Source: Apoda limacodes (taxonomy: Eukaryota > Arthropoda > Insecta > Lepidoptera > Limacodidae). From it: a stretch of 64,000 bases of DNA. The notes under the pieces are model-generated. The model worked only from the letters and a program-made list of their open reading frames with translations. It was not told the origin of the DNA and did not search any database. Positions 42,883-54,905 of the stretch are shown here, in pieces (the first letter of the stretch is position 1; each line of letters opens with the position of its first letter). The position numbers were made by a program, and so were the translations under genes. The DNA lies in NCBI GenBank assembly GCA_946406115.1, contig OX291548.1, positions 4,638,373 through 4,702,372 on the forward strand, in the 5' to 3' direction.

Positions 42883-44905
42883 TTTAGTGCCATCCACCAA
42901 CGATACGCACAAAGAGAAAACGATATAAGAAATAAGATAAGTCGGCAATGATAATTTTGCTTTGTCCTATGATGTGGGTTGCGGGTAAAACTAACGTTCT
43001 TAGTTAAATAGGGGTTACATTGCAATGTTTAAGCGAAAAGGATTATGTTAAACACAAACCTTTGTGTGATCGCTAAACTTGAGGACCTTTGACCCTTTGT
43101 ATAAAATAACATGAGTATTGTCTCAGTAAAGTGTTCATTGACAGTGAATAGGACATTTAAGGTTGTAATCTTAGTTCCTATAGCGCTTGGAGTTGATAAA
43201 GTAGTTTAGATAAGATTTACATTTGTTGCATTATTGTAAACAACTGTATTAAAAGACTTTTTTCAAAAAAAATATTGTTTTGTAAGAAGAAGAAAGTTTA
43301 AAAATTACATTGATTATAGAAAATAATGGGTTTCGAACGTACAATTTAATTTTTTTTTATCACATCAGTTCAAAAAGAGCCACTTAGTTCCTCGTAAACA
43401 GGGATTAAAGTTGCACTTTGAATCCCGAGGGACGTAAAGTGATTTCAATTTGGAATGTAGATCACAGAGATCGAAGAAGAACATTTTATGAACAAGTAAC
43501 TAGTTGTATAATAATACTGTCTAGCCGAGCGAGAGCCAAATAAAATAAAATTGTAGAAAAGTAAAAACCGCGTGAAATATATTCCGCCGTTGTAATTGTT
43601 TACTTAAATTCGTATTTATGATGATACTTTTATAAAAATATGTGTGTTTTCCTCAAGTAGTGATAATAAAATAAATAAATGTACTATTCTTATTTATAAT
43701 TTACACTTATCTCTTTTCTCATAGAGGGTGATAAAAAGTAGAGTGTATCATGAAAAATGGGAGATTATTGGGAACAGTCTTGAGTACGGTAAACTCTGGA
43801 ATGCTAGAAAAAAATGTATGCAAGTAGGTCTTACCTCTCGAGACCCTTTGTCTCCAATAAGCTCTCTGGCAGATCGTTTGTTTATGATTTGTAATTTGGG
43901 CTAAAAGTATTAATAGTCCTTCTCCGTCCCTAAACCTATCACAAAAGTCAAGCCAATATTGGCACGACAATAAAAAACCGTGGTAACCCAATTGAGATAT
44001 TCTATATATATAGATAAATAACTTCAGAGGGGTTTTGCTATTACGTTTCTGTAAGTGAGAGGTTTAATTAGAACAGTTGGTAAAAAAAAAATAATTGGAA
44101 ATTAAGACATCATTTACCTCTCCTTAAATTAAAAAACTTTGGTTTCTTTAAAAATGCGACATCTGATCTAATATTGGAACGTGTCTTTCATTGAAACAAA
44201 TTAATTTGAGAGACATTTAATTAGAGTACGCACCCACCCTCAAAAGAGTCCTTAGAGCATTCATCGGGATCGCAAAACGGTGCCTATTCATTTAGCTCTT
44301 AATTACCTTTGAAGTTAAAAAAGCGTCGTTCCTTTTACGTAATGGGGAAGGACTTGTCAACCACATTGTTTTAAATTATCTTTTTTTTCCTTGGTATATA
44401 CTTTAGATTATAATATGATATCAATTTTTTGAACAGGAAAGCGAGAAATTTATAGATTTGTGTACATTATTTAATAATTTGTAAACGACTTTAAAAATTC
44501 TTTTTCTACTTCTTCTGGCTTCGGTTGTATGCTTTTTTTAATGTTTGTTTCTCAAAACTCTGTGTAGTTTGGTTAACCCAGGGATTGGTCCCATGAAACT
44601 GTAGCTTCATGTTTCGTCACTATGTCGGCTTCAGAAGCATTTAGTCGAATTCGACTTCAAGGTGAATAAAACATGGTTGTAACATTTGAGTAGATGTTAT
44701 TTAGAATTTTTTGTCAATAAGTCTGCTTAAGAAGCTAATTTTTAACTTTTTAGTGAATATGAAGTCGGATTAATGTTTTTTTTTAATAGTTTATTGTTTA
44801 TGTATGTTTTTAATAATTTGAGTTTGGTATTATGGATCCGCTTATAGGCTCCCGGCACACATTGCGCTCAATGTACCTACCTACATGATCTGTCTAGGAC
44901 CTTTT
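42883..44905. other. Unassigned AT-rich DNA
   Basis: A 90-codon minus frame (43719-43991) includes CQYWLDFCDRFRDGEGLLIL and TICQRAYWRQRVSRG followed by a donor-like GAG|GTAAGA, but no acceptor is visible and no family is recognised. Listed as unresolved. The remainder shows no structure. Confidence 0.35.
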
Positions 44906-44906
44906 T

Positions 44907-45110
44907 TTTTTTTATACCGTTAAGCTGGCAAACAAGCTTACGGTCCGCCAGATGGTAAGCGGTCACTGTAGCCTATGGACGATTGCAACACTTCCGCGCC
45001 GCGTGGGCACCCTTGAAAAATCTAATAACTTCTTTCTTGAAGAATCCCATACTGTAGTGCTTAGAGAAAACTTTGGCAGAGAGCTCATTCTTCTATTTCT
45101 TTGTATTATG
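44907..45110 (-). mobile_element. LINE 3'-end fragment (GTPGVASVHRLR family)
   Basis: TTTATACCGTTAAGCTGGCA, CGGTCCGCCAGATGGTAAGC, GTAGCCTATGGACGATTGCA and ATCCCATACTGTAGTGCTTA match 55843-56040. The minus strand encodes the end of an RT ORF in decayed form. Confidence 0.85.
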
Positions 45111-45284
45111 CTTATATTTTATCAGTGTTAAGAAATATATCTTAAGATGCATTTTTGGTTAAAACCTACGTTTTTACAATGTGTCTTGCGGTTTCATCCA
45201 CAGAAATTTTTTTTTTCGTGGGAACTCTACATCGCCATAAAAGTATTCTTTGTTCTTCTCAGACCCTTCCCTGTGTCGAAAATT

Positions 45285-46500
45285 AGTAGTAGTAGTAAGT
45301 AGTAGAAGTAGTAGTAAATTCTTTATTGCACAGAAAAATAATTCTAAGTAGTAAATACAGTTGATTTGTAGAGTAATTGAGGCGGTCTTATCCTTATTTA
45401 GCGAGTTCTTCCAGACAACCTTTGGGTAGAAGAAATCTAGTAGAATAAGATTTAAGAGTAGGTGTAACTTGGAACTAGAAATTCATATAAATATAAATAA
45501 AAACAAACAAGTGTGTTTTTATAATAATAGATATGAAAAAGACATAATACACGTTACTACATATAAAATATAGTATGAAAAATATATATTTACATATACT
45601 TACATAATACTTACACAAAATGAATAAAATAACATGTTTTATTTGTAAAATAATAATTATTACTGTGACAGATAAAAATTTTTAACCTGCGTTTTGAAGC
45701 AGTGTAAGCTTTGGGCTTGTCTGATAGTGAGAGGTAAAGCATTCCATAGCTTTATAGATTTAACTTATAATATAACTTATAATCGTTATAAAACTGAGAG
45801 GAATGTGAAGGAATCTTTAGGAGAAAATTTGTAGAAGATCTAAAATTTTTTATAGCAGAGCCAAGGAATTCAAAGCAATGTTTAAGATAAGTTGGTGATG
45901 AAGGTATGAACAGAACGGAATAAAGAAGAGAAAAGTGTATTCCGGCGTAGGCGAATGGAGAGCCACTTGAGCTTAGAACGAAACTCTGATACATGATCAA
46001 ATTTGCGTAGAACAAATATGCCCGTATGGATCAATTTTGAAGCCGCTCAAGTTTGTTTAACTGCTCTTCAGTAAGAGCAGGGAAGCATACGTCGCCATAG
46101 TCCAGAACCGAGAGGAGTAATGACTGTGCAAGCGCAATTTTGGTAGGAATTGGCAGGAAGTTTCTCAAGGATTTTATAGCGGCGAACAGTTTTATGCTTA
46201 TTTCCTTCAGCTGATGTGTGATCGATTAAAATGCCTAGGTTTTTCACACATTCGCTAAAAGGAACACAAATATTATTATCACACATGATAGAGGATAACT
46301 GTTGACAATCAATTTTATTAACGAGTCTTTAGCTTCCTACTATGATAGTCTGTGTTTTACTCGGGTTTATTTTTAAACTGTGTGATTCACTTCAGGCTAC
46401 AATCTGTGCAATATCTGCATTTATAGTGTTTACTGCTAGGTAAAGATTTTCAAAGGAGGATTGCGAGTAGATTTGTAGATCATCTCATAAGTTAATGACC
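45285..46500 (-). pseudogene. LINE 3' half (RT palm end, thumb, C-terminus, 3' UTR)
   Basis: Minus-strand reading with indels: DDLQIYSQSSFENLYLAVNT (end of motif C onward, ~46480), LKINPSKTQTIIVGS (~46360), CVKNLGILID (~46220), SLRNFLPIPTKIALAQSLLL, SVLDYGDVCFPALTEEQLNK and LERLQN (~46050), LRKFDHVSEFRSKLKWLSIR (~45960), and RSIKLWNALPLTIRQAQSLH (~45740) before the stop near 45680. This is the same clade as the 24.2-27.7-kb LINE but a different subfamily, and it retains the 'LERLQN…WLSIRLRR' block deleted there. The 3' end carries AATAAAGAATTT and a (TAC)n-like microsatellite (45288-45315). 5'-truncated upstream of the palm. Confidence 0.88.
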
Positions 46501-46544
46501 TAACGAATTGAGCCCAACAGAAAATTTCTTCCCGTTGGAACTCT

Positions 46545-46762
46545 ACCTATTGTTGTGCTAGATATTAAGTCACCACTTAGTAGGGGTAGGGCACAGCAAG
46601 TACTTGCTCGAATGAACAGCTCGAACTGGGAAGTACCTTCACCTTACCGAAAATCGCAGCCAAATAACTCTAATATTGAGTAGTGTTGTGTTTCTCGAGG
46701 TAAGTAAGGCTGCCAGATCTCATAAGGAGTCGCTGCGTGGACAGCAGGGGACCGATGGCGCT
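46545..46762. repeat. Interspersed repeat segment, GC-richer
   Basis: GGTAGGGCACAGCAAGTACT, GAACTGGGAAGTACCTTCAC, CGAAAATCGCAGCCAAATAA and GTAAGTAAGGCTGCCAGATC resemble a known lepidopteran repeat ('GGGAAGTACCTCCACCTTAC…GTTGCCAGAGCTC'). It sits directly before LINE copy 3. Confidence 0.6.
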
Positions 46763-48175
46763 CGTTGCTTCGGACTTAAATGTCATGCACACAACCCGAT
46801 TCATCAGGGCCAACTAATAGGCGTCATGTGTGGCATTATAAGTCGGCAGATTGGGATAAATTGCATGAATTTCATGCATATGCATACCCGTGGAGACAGC
46901 TCTGCTAATCTTAAAAGAACCTGAAGTTGCGCAACCGCAGTCACTGAGACAAATCTCGCTGGTATGGAATGTTTTATTCCTAACCCGCGAGTAGCTGCAG
47001 GTGATAAAAAATGACCGTGGTTTGGACGGTCTTGCAGAGAAACCAAAATTCTCAAGCACATTGCGTATGAGGCTTGAACCACGGCTCGAAACAAAAAGAA
47101 TCCGAATATTTCACCTACCAGAGCTAAATTTCAATTCACTAGCAAAATAAATGGAAAACTTGTGAGCTATCCCTCTGGGAGTCGTGATTTTTGGTCACTT
47201 GCTAAGGTTGCCTAGAGAGCATTTTGCCAGTTGTCGTTTCCGCCACCGCAAAAGCCCGATGGTGACTAAGCCCATAGTGCTAAAGAGAAAGCCAATTTAC
47301 TGAGCAGTCTCTTAGCCGTAGACTCTAATTTCAAGCTCTGTACCACCTGCTATACCGTGGTGCGGTAAGACTATGCCGGAAATCTCCATACTGCAGCGAG
47401 AGGTCTGGCCAACGCTTACGCGCCGTATTTGATGATAATTGCTTTGATAGTATGGACATTAATGCTGACTCCTACGTTGTTCTTGCTGCATATCAATGAC
47501 ATGTTGACCATCAACAACATACATTGCTATGCAGACGACAGTACTGGAGACGCTTACTATACGGGCCGTGCGAAAATCCTACGTTCCGTCGTGGTTTTCC
47601 TCCGCGGAGAACTTGTATTTAAAATCAAGACCACTATATCCAAGGTCTCACTGGGGATGGGAAAATTTGGTGAAATTTAAACCTTATGGTTTGTTCGGCA
47701 GACACAAGTCTACGCGTTAACCGTTATGAAAATTTCATTTACTGAGGTTCCGCAATTGCAGTGTTCAGCTTTTAACATCTCCAAGAGCATTGAGATCCTT
47801 GGTGTTGACTTTTCCAGCAAGTTCAATTCCAAGATGATATGTAAGAAAAGGTGAAGCTGGCATCCAAAAAAACTTGGAGCACTCAACGGAGCAAAGCAGT
47901 CCCTGGGTAAAGGTTGCCGTTTACAAGTCGCAAGTTCGGCCCCATAAGGAATACTGCTCCCATCTCTGGGAAAGTACAACCGAATACCAGCTCGGTCCTT
48001 TTAACTCAGATCAACGACGGTCTGAAAGCTTTGTGATGATCCCAAACTATCAAGCCGTATCGAACCATTACGTCAGAGAATACATTGCATATGTCCTACA
48101 AGTCTTGAATTATCAGCTCAGTCAGCTATCGTGGAATGAAAGAGCAGTGACAGACTGATATATTTAGTCAGTTTT
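46763..48175 (+). pseudogene. Non-LTR retrotransposon fragment, copy 3 (longest)
   Basis: Plus-strand counterpart of copies 1 and 2. Begins near CATGCACACAACCCGATTCA (46785, compare 1480-1500 inverted), runs through the linker (CCCATAGTGCTAAAGAGAAA, 47271) and an internal deletion near 47400 that drops the RT fingers and motif A. It then continues with LTPTLFLLHINDMLTINNIH and CYADDSTGDAYYTG (catalytic YADD). After this the C-terminal region is seen as WGWENLVKFKPY, ILGVDFSS-like text and KSQVRPHKEYCSHLWESTTE with YQLGPF (~47935-48000), the 'K-QVRPHMEYC-HLW--A---QL-P-D--QRRA' block of this family. Multiple frameshifts. Not functional. Confidence 0.88.
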
Positions 48176-49634
48176 TGACGAAGTGGAATACGGATATGTC
48201 AGAATTGGATATAAGTGGAAAAGGTGAAAGTGAAAATCCATAAACTCATAGTACCATGGTTAAACTCTTACAGGTTTTAAGGTGGACAAATAAAAAACGA
48301 ATAAAAATTAGTTCAGTAGCAAGTACCGCACGAGCAGCTTATATTGAGAATATTTTTTACTTCTTTAAAAAAATCAGTTTTTTAGTAAAAAAAAAAGCTA
48401 ACCTACATACACATACACATATAGGTATCACTCTTAAAATAATGGCAAACGATTCTTCAGGTCTCAAACATTAAGAAAACGCAAATTTAGCGATTTCGAT
48501 TTACGACCTATAATAATAACTTCCTTCAAGAGAAGTTAAAGAGAGGTTTCATATAATTTGTACGACGTATAATGTTATTTAAGCAAATAAGCAGCACTTA
48601 AATATCGCAGCAAAGTTTAATGTAAGCTAAGTTTAATCCGTACATTGTGCGCGCTCAAGATCACCTGTGGGGCAGGGCGGGGCGGGGCGAGGCGAGCTGC
48701 ATTGTAGCGAGGTTACTGACATCGCGTAATGCCTTCCAGATTTTACTTTAGCTTAACTTTACAAAAAAAAATAAACGACAATCTGCGGCGGGTACGAACA
48801 GCGGTGCGCTCACAGGAATGATTTATGTGCACGAGAACTTAAAACTCACTTGTAAATTTGTTTTACATAAAATGATTTTTCTTTTAAGGTTCAAATAAAT
48901 CAATAAAAGTTTATATTCAGCTAGGAAAATCTTTTTACATGATTAGAAGTTTGATAGAACTAGAATTATAACTAGATTAGTTAGAAATAACACTACCATG
49001 TTTATTTTTAAAAGGGTGATCTGAGATATCACAAAAGTCAACGTTATTTACGTTGTTTGCTAAAGGTTTTCCGACGCAACGTCAAAGATCGTCACAAATC
49101 AGGATAGAAAATTTTACAATTCACAATTCGTAACTTTTATTGTTTCACCGGAAATTTCACGACTTTATAAAGTCTCGATTTTTTGAACAGGCCGAAAAAT
49201 TAAAAAGGAGAGATTTTTTTTACGAAAACAAAATAATTGTCTCCGACACGCAACAGGAGTTTACTTTAAGGGCGATTTTTTTAAAACCTGGATATCATCT
49301 AAGGACAAGTACTAGTCACGACCCATCTTTTAAGACGACCTTAAACTCAATAGGGTTGCTGTAACGAGTTCCAGGCTACCTTACGGCTTCATCCTCAGAT
49401 TAGTTCTAGGTTGCCATATTATTGCATTGTGACCGAAGTTATGTAATTATACGTAATTTCAGTTTTTTTTGTTACGCGTAACATTATTACACTTGATATC
49501 GGATTTTATTACCCATAAAATTTCCTTGACGGATATAAATGAAAATCGATTCTTAAGAAGTGAACTCAAAAAGTGACTTTCCGCTAATAAAATATTCATA
49601 ACAATAAATAAAGAAAATGTTAACCATTGACAAA
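48176..49634. other. Unassigned, with a CpG/GC-rich tract at 48650-48720
   Basis: GTGGGGCAGGGCGGGGCGGG and GCGAGGCGAGCTGC (48668-48705), and a second CpG-rich patch GCGGCGGGTACGAACAGCGG (48786), stand out in AT-rich DNA. Either could mark a promoter/5' exon or retroposon debris. An unrecognised 74-codon frame lies at 49140-49364. Confidence 0.4.
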
Positions 49635-49906
49635 ATATAAAGAAAATATTATCTAACTAAGAATGTATCTATACCCAGAAAACATTATCTAACTGAGAAA
49701 GTATAAAGAAAACATGATCTAACTGTGAAAGTATAAACAAAACATGATCTAACTAAGAAAATATAAACAAAACATTATCTTACTAAGAAAGTGTAAAGAA
49801 AACATTATCTAACTAAGAATATATAAAAAAAACATTATCTAACAAAGGAAGTAAAAAGAGAATATTATCTAACTAAGAAAGTATAAAGAAAACATTATCT
49901 ACTTAA
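49632..49906. repeat. 30-bp minisatellite, nine units
   Basis: The motif ATTATCTAACTAAGAAAGTA with TAAAGAAAAC recurs. The ATCT landmark falls at 49651, then 49687, 49717, 49747, 49777, 49807, 49837, 49867 and 49897, an exact 30-bp period after one 36-bp first interval. Confidence 0.97.
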
Positions 49907-51043
49907 TCATGCTAGAATACCAATTAGGAACCACAAATTAATAAAATTATATTCGCAACTGAAAAAACAAACGTTTCCTAAAAGTCAGGTATAATATAAA
50001 ATCTGGTCTTGCTCAGGCAAATTAAGATCTTTTGTTTACTTACACAATTTGTTCATGACTTGCTGAACGTTTGATTGATTACAGCTGTCGATACCGAGCG
50101 AACCTTCGATAAATATTCTTAACACTTCATTTGCGCAGTTTCTTTGTGGATAACCTTGTTCTTCAATAAAGTGACGCGCAGGTTTTTTGTGAACTTAAAA
50201 GTTTTAGGAAAAGCTAGAGTGCGCCGCGTAGGGCTCTAGACGGAACGTGTAGCATAATAAATTTGCCACAACTACCTTAATTTCAATAACACAATTAATT
50301 GATCCTTTTAATCAACGCTCGGAATATTTACTAATAAACTTTATTAAAAAAATTTCAAATAAACAATAGTTTTCTATTTCACTACAATGATCCCCTTTTT
50401 CAAACTTCAATGTTACGATCGCATAATAATTACGCAATCATCTCTCATCTTCCCTCTCTTTCTGTCGCGATCGACATATTGCTAATTTGACTAGAGTACA
50501 AATTATTATATGTCACGACTGTTTGACAGTTCATTAAAAACAATAAAAATGACGGCTGCTGATATCAATTGAGAAGATTGGCTCCAAACTCCATGATGGA
50601 GATAGGCTAGGTGCTAAATTTAATAATCAAGAAGTTATTTGAATTGTTTTATTAAATATATCAAAGAAAATAAACAAATTATATTTATTAGAAAGTCTCA
50701 TGCAAATGGATTCCATAACCTGAATTTTCCAGGTAAAATTATTGCTTAACTTTACATACGAAGGAGTTCGTAAATAGTTCTGCACTGTGTAATGATAACT
50801 TAAAGAATACAAAATGTTTGTTGCTGAAATCTTTATTTTCTTTATATCCATTTTTGCTTAACCCAACTATTGATCTGATGAAACGAGTCCACTAGATCTA
50901 TGAATGTCTTAAATCAGAGCAACTTCAACAATCGGAAGCTTTACGCCACTCCTCTATTTAGTTATGTCAGTCTTCATTAAGATTTGAATATGCAACTCCT
51001 ACTTTATAATTTATTTTGATTTGTGAAATAGAAGATGAGCTAA
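49907..51043. other. Unassigned AT-rich DNA
   Basis: No gene recognised. Small minus frame 50627-50851 is AT-driven. Confidence 0.4.
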
Positions 51044-51298
51044 CTATATATTAGTTATCGCCTGATTGATAAGAGCCCTTTTTAAGCCTCTTTTGAAGCT
51101 TCCCCTAATCACTGCCTTATTTTCTTGTTTGCCACCGCTTGTTTCTACGAAAGCACGTTTGCTCCCCTGATTCATCACTTGACTGCCAAAAGTGGGCGCG
51201 ATTTTCTTTAACTGCTGGCCCAGCTCGATGAACGAGTGAATCTCGCACGTCATGGCCGTGCCTAGCTGTCAGCGACGTGAGCTGCTACCGCCCACCTC
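51044..51298 (-). CDS. Possible 5' exon / small ORF of an unrecognised gene
   Basis: On the minus strand ACTGTTGTTCCAG (AG at 51300-51299) resembles a 3' splice site, followed by a 45-nt leader containing an in-frame TGA and ATG at 51253 in the context CACGGCCATGACG. The frame runs 69 codons: MTCEIHSFIELGQQLKKIAP, TFGSQVMNQGSKRAFVETSG, then a Lys/Arg-rich tail ending …INQAITNI and TAG. The first 25 codons are GC-rich with G/C third positions, unlike the surroundings, and the later ones drift to A/T, so coding may end before the stop (no strong donor seen; GTGATG at ~51178 is weak). No domain recognised. Could be a first coding exon, a retrocopy, or unnamed repeat DNA. Confidence 0.4.
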
Positions 51299-51349
51299 CT
51301 GGAACAACAGTGTTACGTACACATTTCGCTTTGTATGAAAATGTAGGTG

Positions 51350-51565
51350 GAATCATTTACATTGTAGTACGTTAGAGTGCCGCGTGGAAAGTCCCAGGTT
51401 CGATTCCCGGTGGTCTGTATCATTAAGATTTGTGAGTTGTTAAGTTGTTTTGACTCTAGTTTCTGCCGGTAGGCTCATGCGCCACCTATCAGGTTCGTGA
51501 GGTGGATGTTACGAGCACAGTTCTCTCTTACCACCTCTACGGAGATAAGTTTCGGGGTAGATGAT
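51350..51565 (+). mobile_element. tRNA-derived SINE copy
   Basis: GTACGTTAGAGTGCCGCGTG precedes CCAGGTTCGATTCCCGGTGG (pol III B-box). Tail TTGTTTTGACTCTAGTTTC, GTGAGGTGGATGTTACGAGC, CTACGGAGATAAG. The tail motif is shared with 19870. Confidence 0.75.
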
Positions 51566-52663
51566 TAATATTCTCGAAGATTTGTGGCAACTGAAATTAC
51601 AATACTCCTTATATTTACGCAATTGCCTATATTTTTGACAATACTTACTATTGCTTATTGGATCTTATTATAGCTTGTTGGTTCTTGATTTTTTCTCAAT
51701 TTACTTTATGAGGCTCATCAATCGGCAGAACGTGCTTTTTATTTCCTCAGTCGCCGGGTGCGGGTAATATGTGAACATAGAACATGTTATGAGACTGTAT
51801 ATTTTTTCAAGTTTCTTTTCAGCATTATTGTTCATTGTAACATTAAGTTAACCAACTTGGTGCTAATTTCGCTAGAATATATGTTCACGCCAGAATGGCG
51901 TTGCAAGTTTTTTCTGCACAAGTTTTGTCCACTTGTTTCAATATTTAAATATAAAACTCTTTACGAGCGGGGGACCAAATTAATAACATTAACAGTGAAG
52001 TGAAACAGTGTCCAGCCAAAGGATACTGACCTCAGCCCATTGAAGGAAGCAACGTACATATCTGCTCATCACCTAGTAAGAATTTCCCCTTTGTCACTTC
52101 ATAAGTTCTCTTCAGCCCCCGACTACACGGTCTTATATAGACCAATTAAGATTCTATGTAACCCTACTTGGTACGCTTGCCTTCTGCAGGTATTTCATTC
52201 AAACCTGTTCTTTTTTTATAAATGCTCCATGAAGTTCCAAACTTTAACATTTTATATAAGTGGGATTTATACATATATAGCAAAAATAAACCGCTCTAGT
52301 ATGCTAATATTATAAGGTAAATGGTAAATTGTTTGTTTGTTTGTACGTAGGGTACTCTGCAACTTAACCGATTATAAAAAAAAAAAATCAATGCCAGAAA
52401 CCTTCACTATCCTTGAGTTACATAGTTAGAACTACAAAATGTTTTCATTAGAAAAGGTTTTAAATTTGAAATATCACTGTTATAAATTCGTTAACAACAA
52501 GGTATTGTTCCTTTACGTTCCAGCGAAGTTATAAGGTGTAACTCATTTTTGGCGCTGGGATAGCGGGAGGGATTTCAAAGGATATAAAATACTTTTTATC
52601 CAGCTCGATAGTTCCCCCAGTTTTCTTGTTTTGTATTGTTTCTGATGTCGTAACAGTGCATCA
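51566..52663. other. Unassigned; interspersed-repeat remnants near 52325 and 52500-52620
   Basis: GGTAAATTGTTTGTTTGTTT and ATTTTTGGCGCTGGGATAGC are repeat-like. Small frames at 51758 and 52040 are AT-driven and unrecognised. Confidence 0.4.
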
Positions 52664-53160
52664 AAGTCAAAGTCAATTTTTTTTTAATTCAAATTAGGAT
52701 TTTACAAACACTTTTGAATCGTCAAAGTTATGAAATACTATTTTGTGAAATCCGGTTCACAATGTTATTGATTTCTGCCGAGAAGAATCCGGCAAGAAAA
52801 AAAAGGAAGATAGTTACTCTTTTAAAAAAATCTTGAAAACTACAAATACAATCAATGTTTTAAATAAAAGTTTGAAACCGTACAATTTAATATAATTTCC
52901 ATTTTAATTTGGTTTACCTATACATTTCTATCGAAATTACATCCATTCAGTCCCATGGATTTTTATCATTTACATAGTCTGAAATATTGTAGTATTCTTT
53001 TTTACAAAGTAGTTGTTTGATAAAAGATTTAAATTTACTTATTGATAACTTTATAATATAAATGGGAACTTTGTTGTAAAAGTGTATACATTGCCCCAAT
53101 TGAGTGGGCATTTTACTAAATAACTTATATTTCCGGTTGGACAAGTTGACAAGAACTAAA
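52664..53160 (-). pseudogene. LINE 3' end (C-terminus and complete 3' UTR)
   Basis: Minus strand 53144-52947 encodes NRKYKLFSKMPTQLGQCIHF, YNKVPI and KLSISKFKSFIKQLL, ending DYVNDKNPWD then stop, the same C-terminus as 15985-16790. The 3' UTR continues through TTCTTGCCGGATTCTTCTCG and ends in a TTGACTTTGACTTTGA microsatellite (52664-52680), which from general knowledge is the 3' terminus of a common lepidopteran LINE. 5'-truncated at ~53160. Confidence 0.88.
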
Positions 53161-54187
53161 CTATAGAATCAACTACATAAAAAATTCAGATAAAACAGTA
53201 ATTTATGTTGCTGTATCAATACACAGTTATAATAATAAACTTAATGATGTTGTTAAACTTAATAAAAACTTAGACACAAATTGTTTGCAAAAATGTGTGC
53301 CGATGACCCGTCGCCTTTTTTTTCGATTAATTCTGTTTTTTTTCTCCATTAATTTTCCATTTATAAAAACATATATATTGTTTTATATTAGTTTTTAAAA
53401 TAATTATTGTATTATTAGGCACAATATCTTAAAATAATTTTTCTTATTTAAATCTGCCTCATAAAATAAGATCACATAGCTATAAGTGAGGTTGACACTG
53501 TTTTCCGTTAATTTCCGTTAACATTGGCAAAAATACTTGAACTACTTTTGTATTACTTATTGTGTACTTATAATCTTTTTCGTTTATATATCATTTTATG
53601 TGAAATATTTTGTAATGAGTATACCAAAATCAAACAAATAAAAAAAATAAGACAAATGTTTGATTTGCCCTTTATTCTGTTTCTACAAGGCATGAACTTT
53701 AAAATTTAGTATTATTCATCTATTCTTTATCTTCACCATTCGATCTATACGTATTGAATTGAGGTGAAACTGACTCTCATACCCAAGAAATCAGCTTTTA
53801 GATCCTTAGAGCAGGCAGACGGACTACCAATGTTCCGTTGCGGTCTAATCTTAGTAGAATTTAACTTTTAAATGAATTAGTTCATAATGAGTTGCTCAAA
53901 ATTCGGCAACATAAGTTATGATGGCCCTGTTCCAGAAAATGTAAAGAGCTTTTCTCGATATTTGTTATCAAATGCCTTTAACTAAGATATTGCAAAGTCA
54001 CGTTCGTTTTTGACGATAAAATTCTGGAAACTTTTTGATTAATGAACTGATTCGGAAGCCCATTAAAAGTTCGAATTTGGTTTCACAATAATATTATTAC
54101 TTTAATAAAATATATTCATTTAAAAAAAATACCGACATCGGCCAAGCAATGTGATTGATTCTTTTTATAATCTTATCTAACTAATAT
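53161..54187. other. AT-rich, nothing recognised
   Basis: Low-complexity. The frame 53524-53709 is hydrophobic and AT-driven. Confidence 0.4.
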
Positions 54188-54335
54188 ATAAAGCTAGTAA
54201 GTGCGTATGTTTGAACGCAACAATCTCAGGATCTACCACACTGATGTTTATAAAACTTTGTTTCGCGTTTAACTTTAACCTTGAAGGGTGCGGCCACCCA
54301 AACTAAAACAACTAAGAACAGTAAGTTTTTATTGA
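54188..54335 (+). repeat. Lep1/Helitron-like repeat fragment
   Basis: ATATATAAAGCTAGTAAGTG, TATGTTTGAACGCAACAATC and TCAGGATCTACCAC resemble the start of the lepidopteran Lep1-type repeat (…TTTGTTTGAACGCGCTAATCTCAGGAACTAC). Too short for certainty about Helitron class. Confidence 0.55.
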
Positions 54336-54774
54336 TATATAGGTATTGAATAAAAATTGCTGGGTAAGCTGCAAACATGTTATCAGACAAGCTTCTAAGT
54401 CGTAGTTGGCCTTAACGATCTGGATTTACTTGAAACTGTGCACATTGTAGGTCGTAAAACTCGAAATTGACCTTCAAAATTGGCATGTCTAAACCAAATC
54501 TGGCTCGAGAACGTCGCGACAACCGTTCACACTGTTCAGGCGCCATCGGCAAAATTTGCTGACGGACGCGTCCCATAGTGTGTTTGCAGCTTTAAGGGCT
54601 AATAGAACTCGAACAATGAATGAAAGAAGCCTCTTGAAAGAAAACTTTAGTCGCAAATTTGGGTAACTGCACTGAGATCCTTGCCCTATAGCATGATCCA
54701 TCGCGTGATAGAAAATTGTTACGTCACTCACCTAGCCGGCGCTAATTAAAAGTGTGACACATATATGTGTAATT

Positions 54775-54905
54775 GAATACCTCCTCACTACGTTTTCCTT
54801 CACCGAAAAGCCAATGGTGGTACTTAAGAAATTAAGAAAAAGGGCTCAAACCTCCGCCACTCAGGACACAAAGTGAAATCGAAACCCCTAGGCCACCACC
54901 GACCT
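54775..54905. repeat. Lepidopteran interspersed repeat segment
   Basis: ACGTTTTCCTTCACCGAAAA then GCCAATGGTGGTACTTAAGA is the reverse complement of the familiar '…CCATTGGCTTTTCGGTGAAGGAAAAC…GAGG'. Only part of the unit remains. Confidence 0.65.

Noticed and set aside
43719..43991. Host exon with donor GAG|GTAAGA
   Set aside because: No acceptor or start context visible and no recognisable family. Kept only as an unresolved note.
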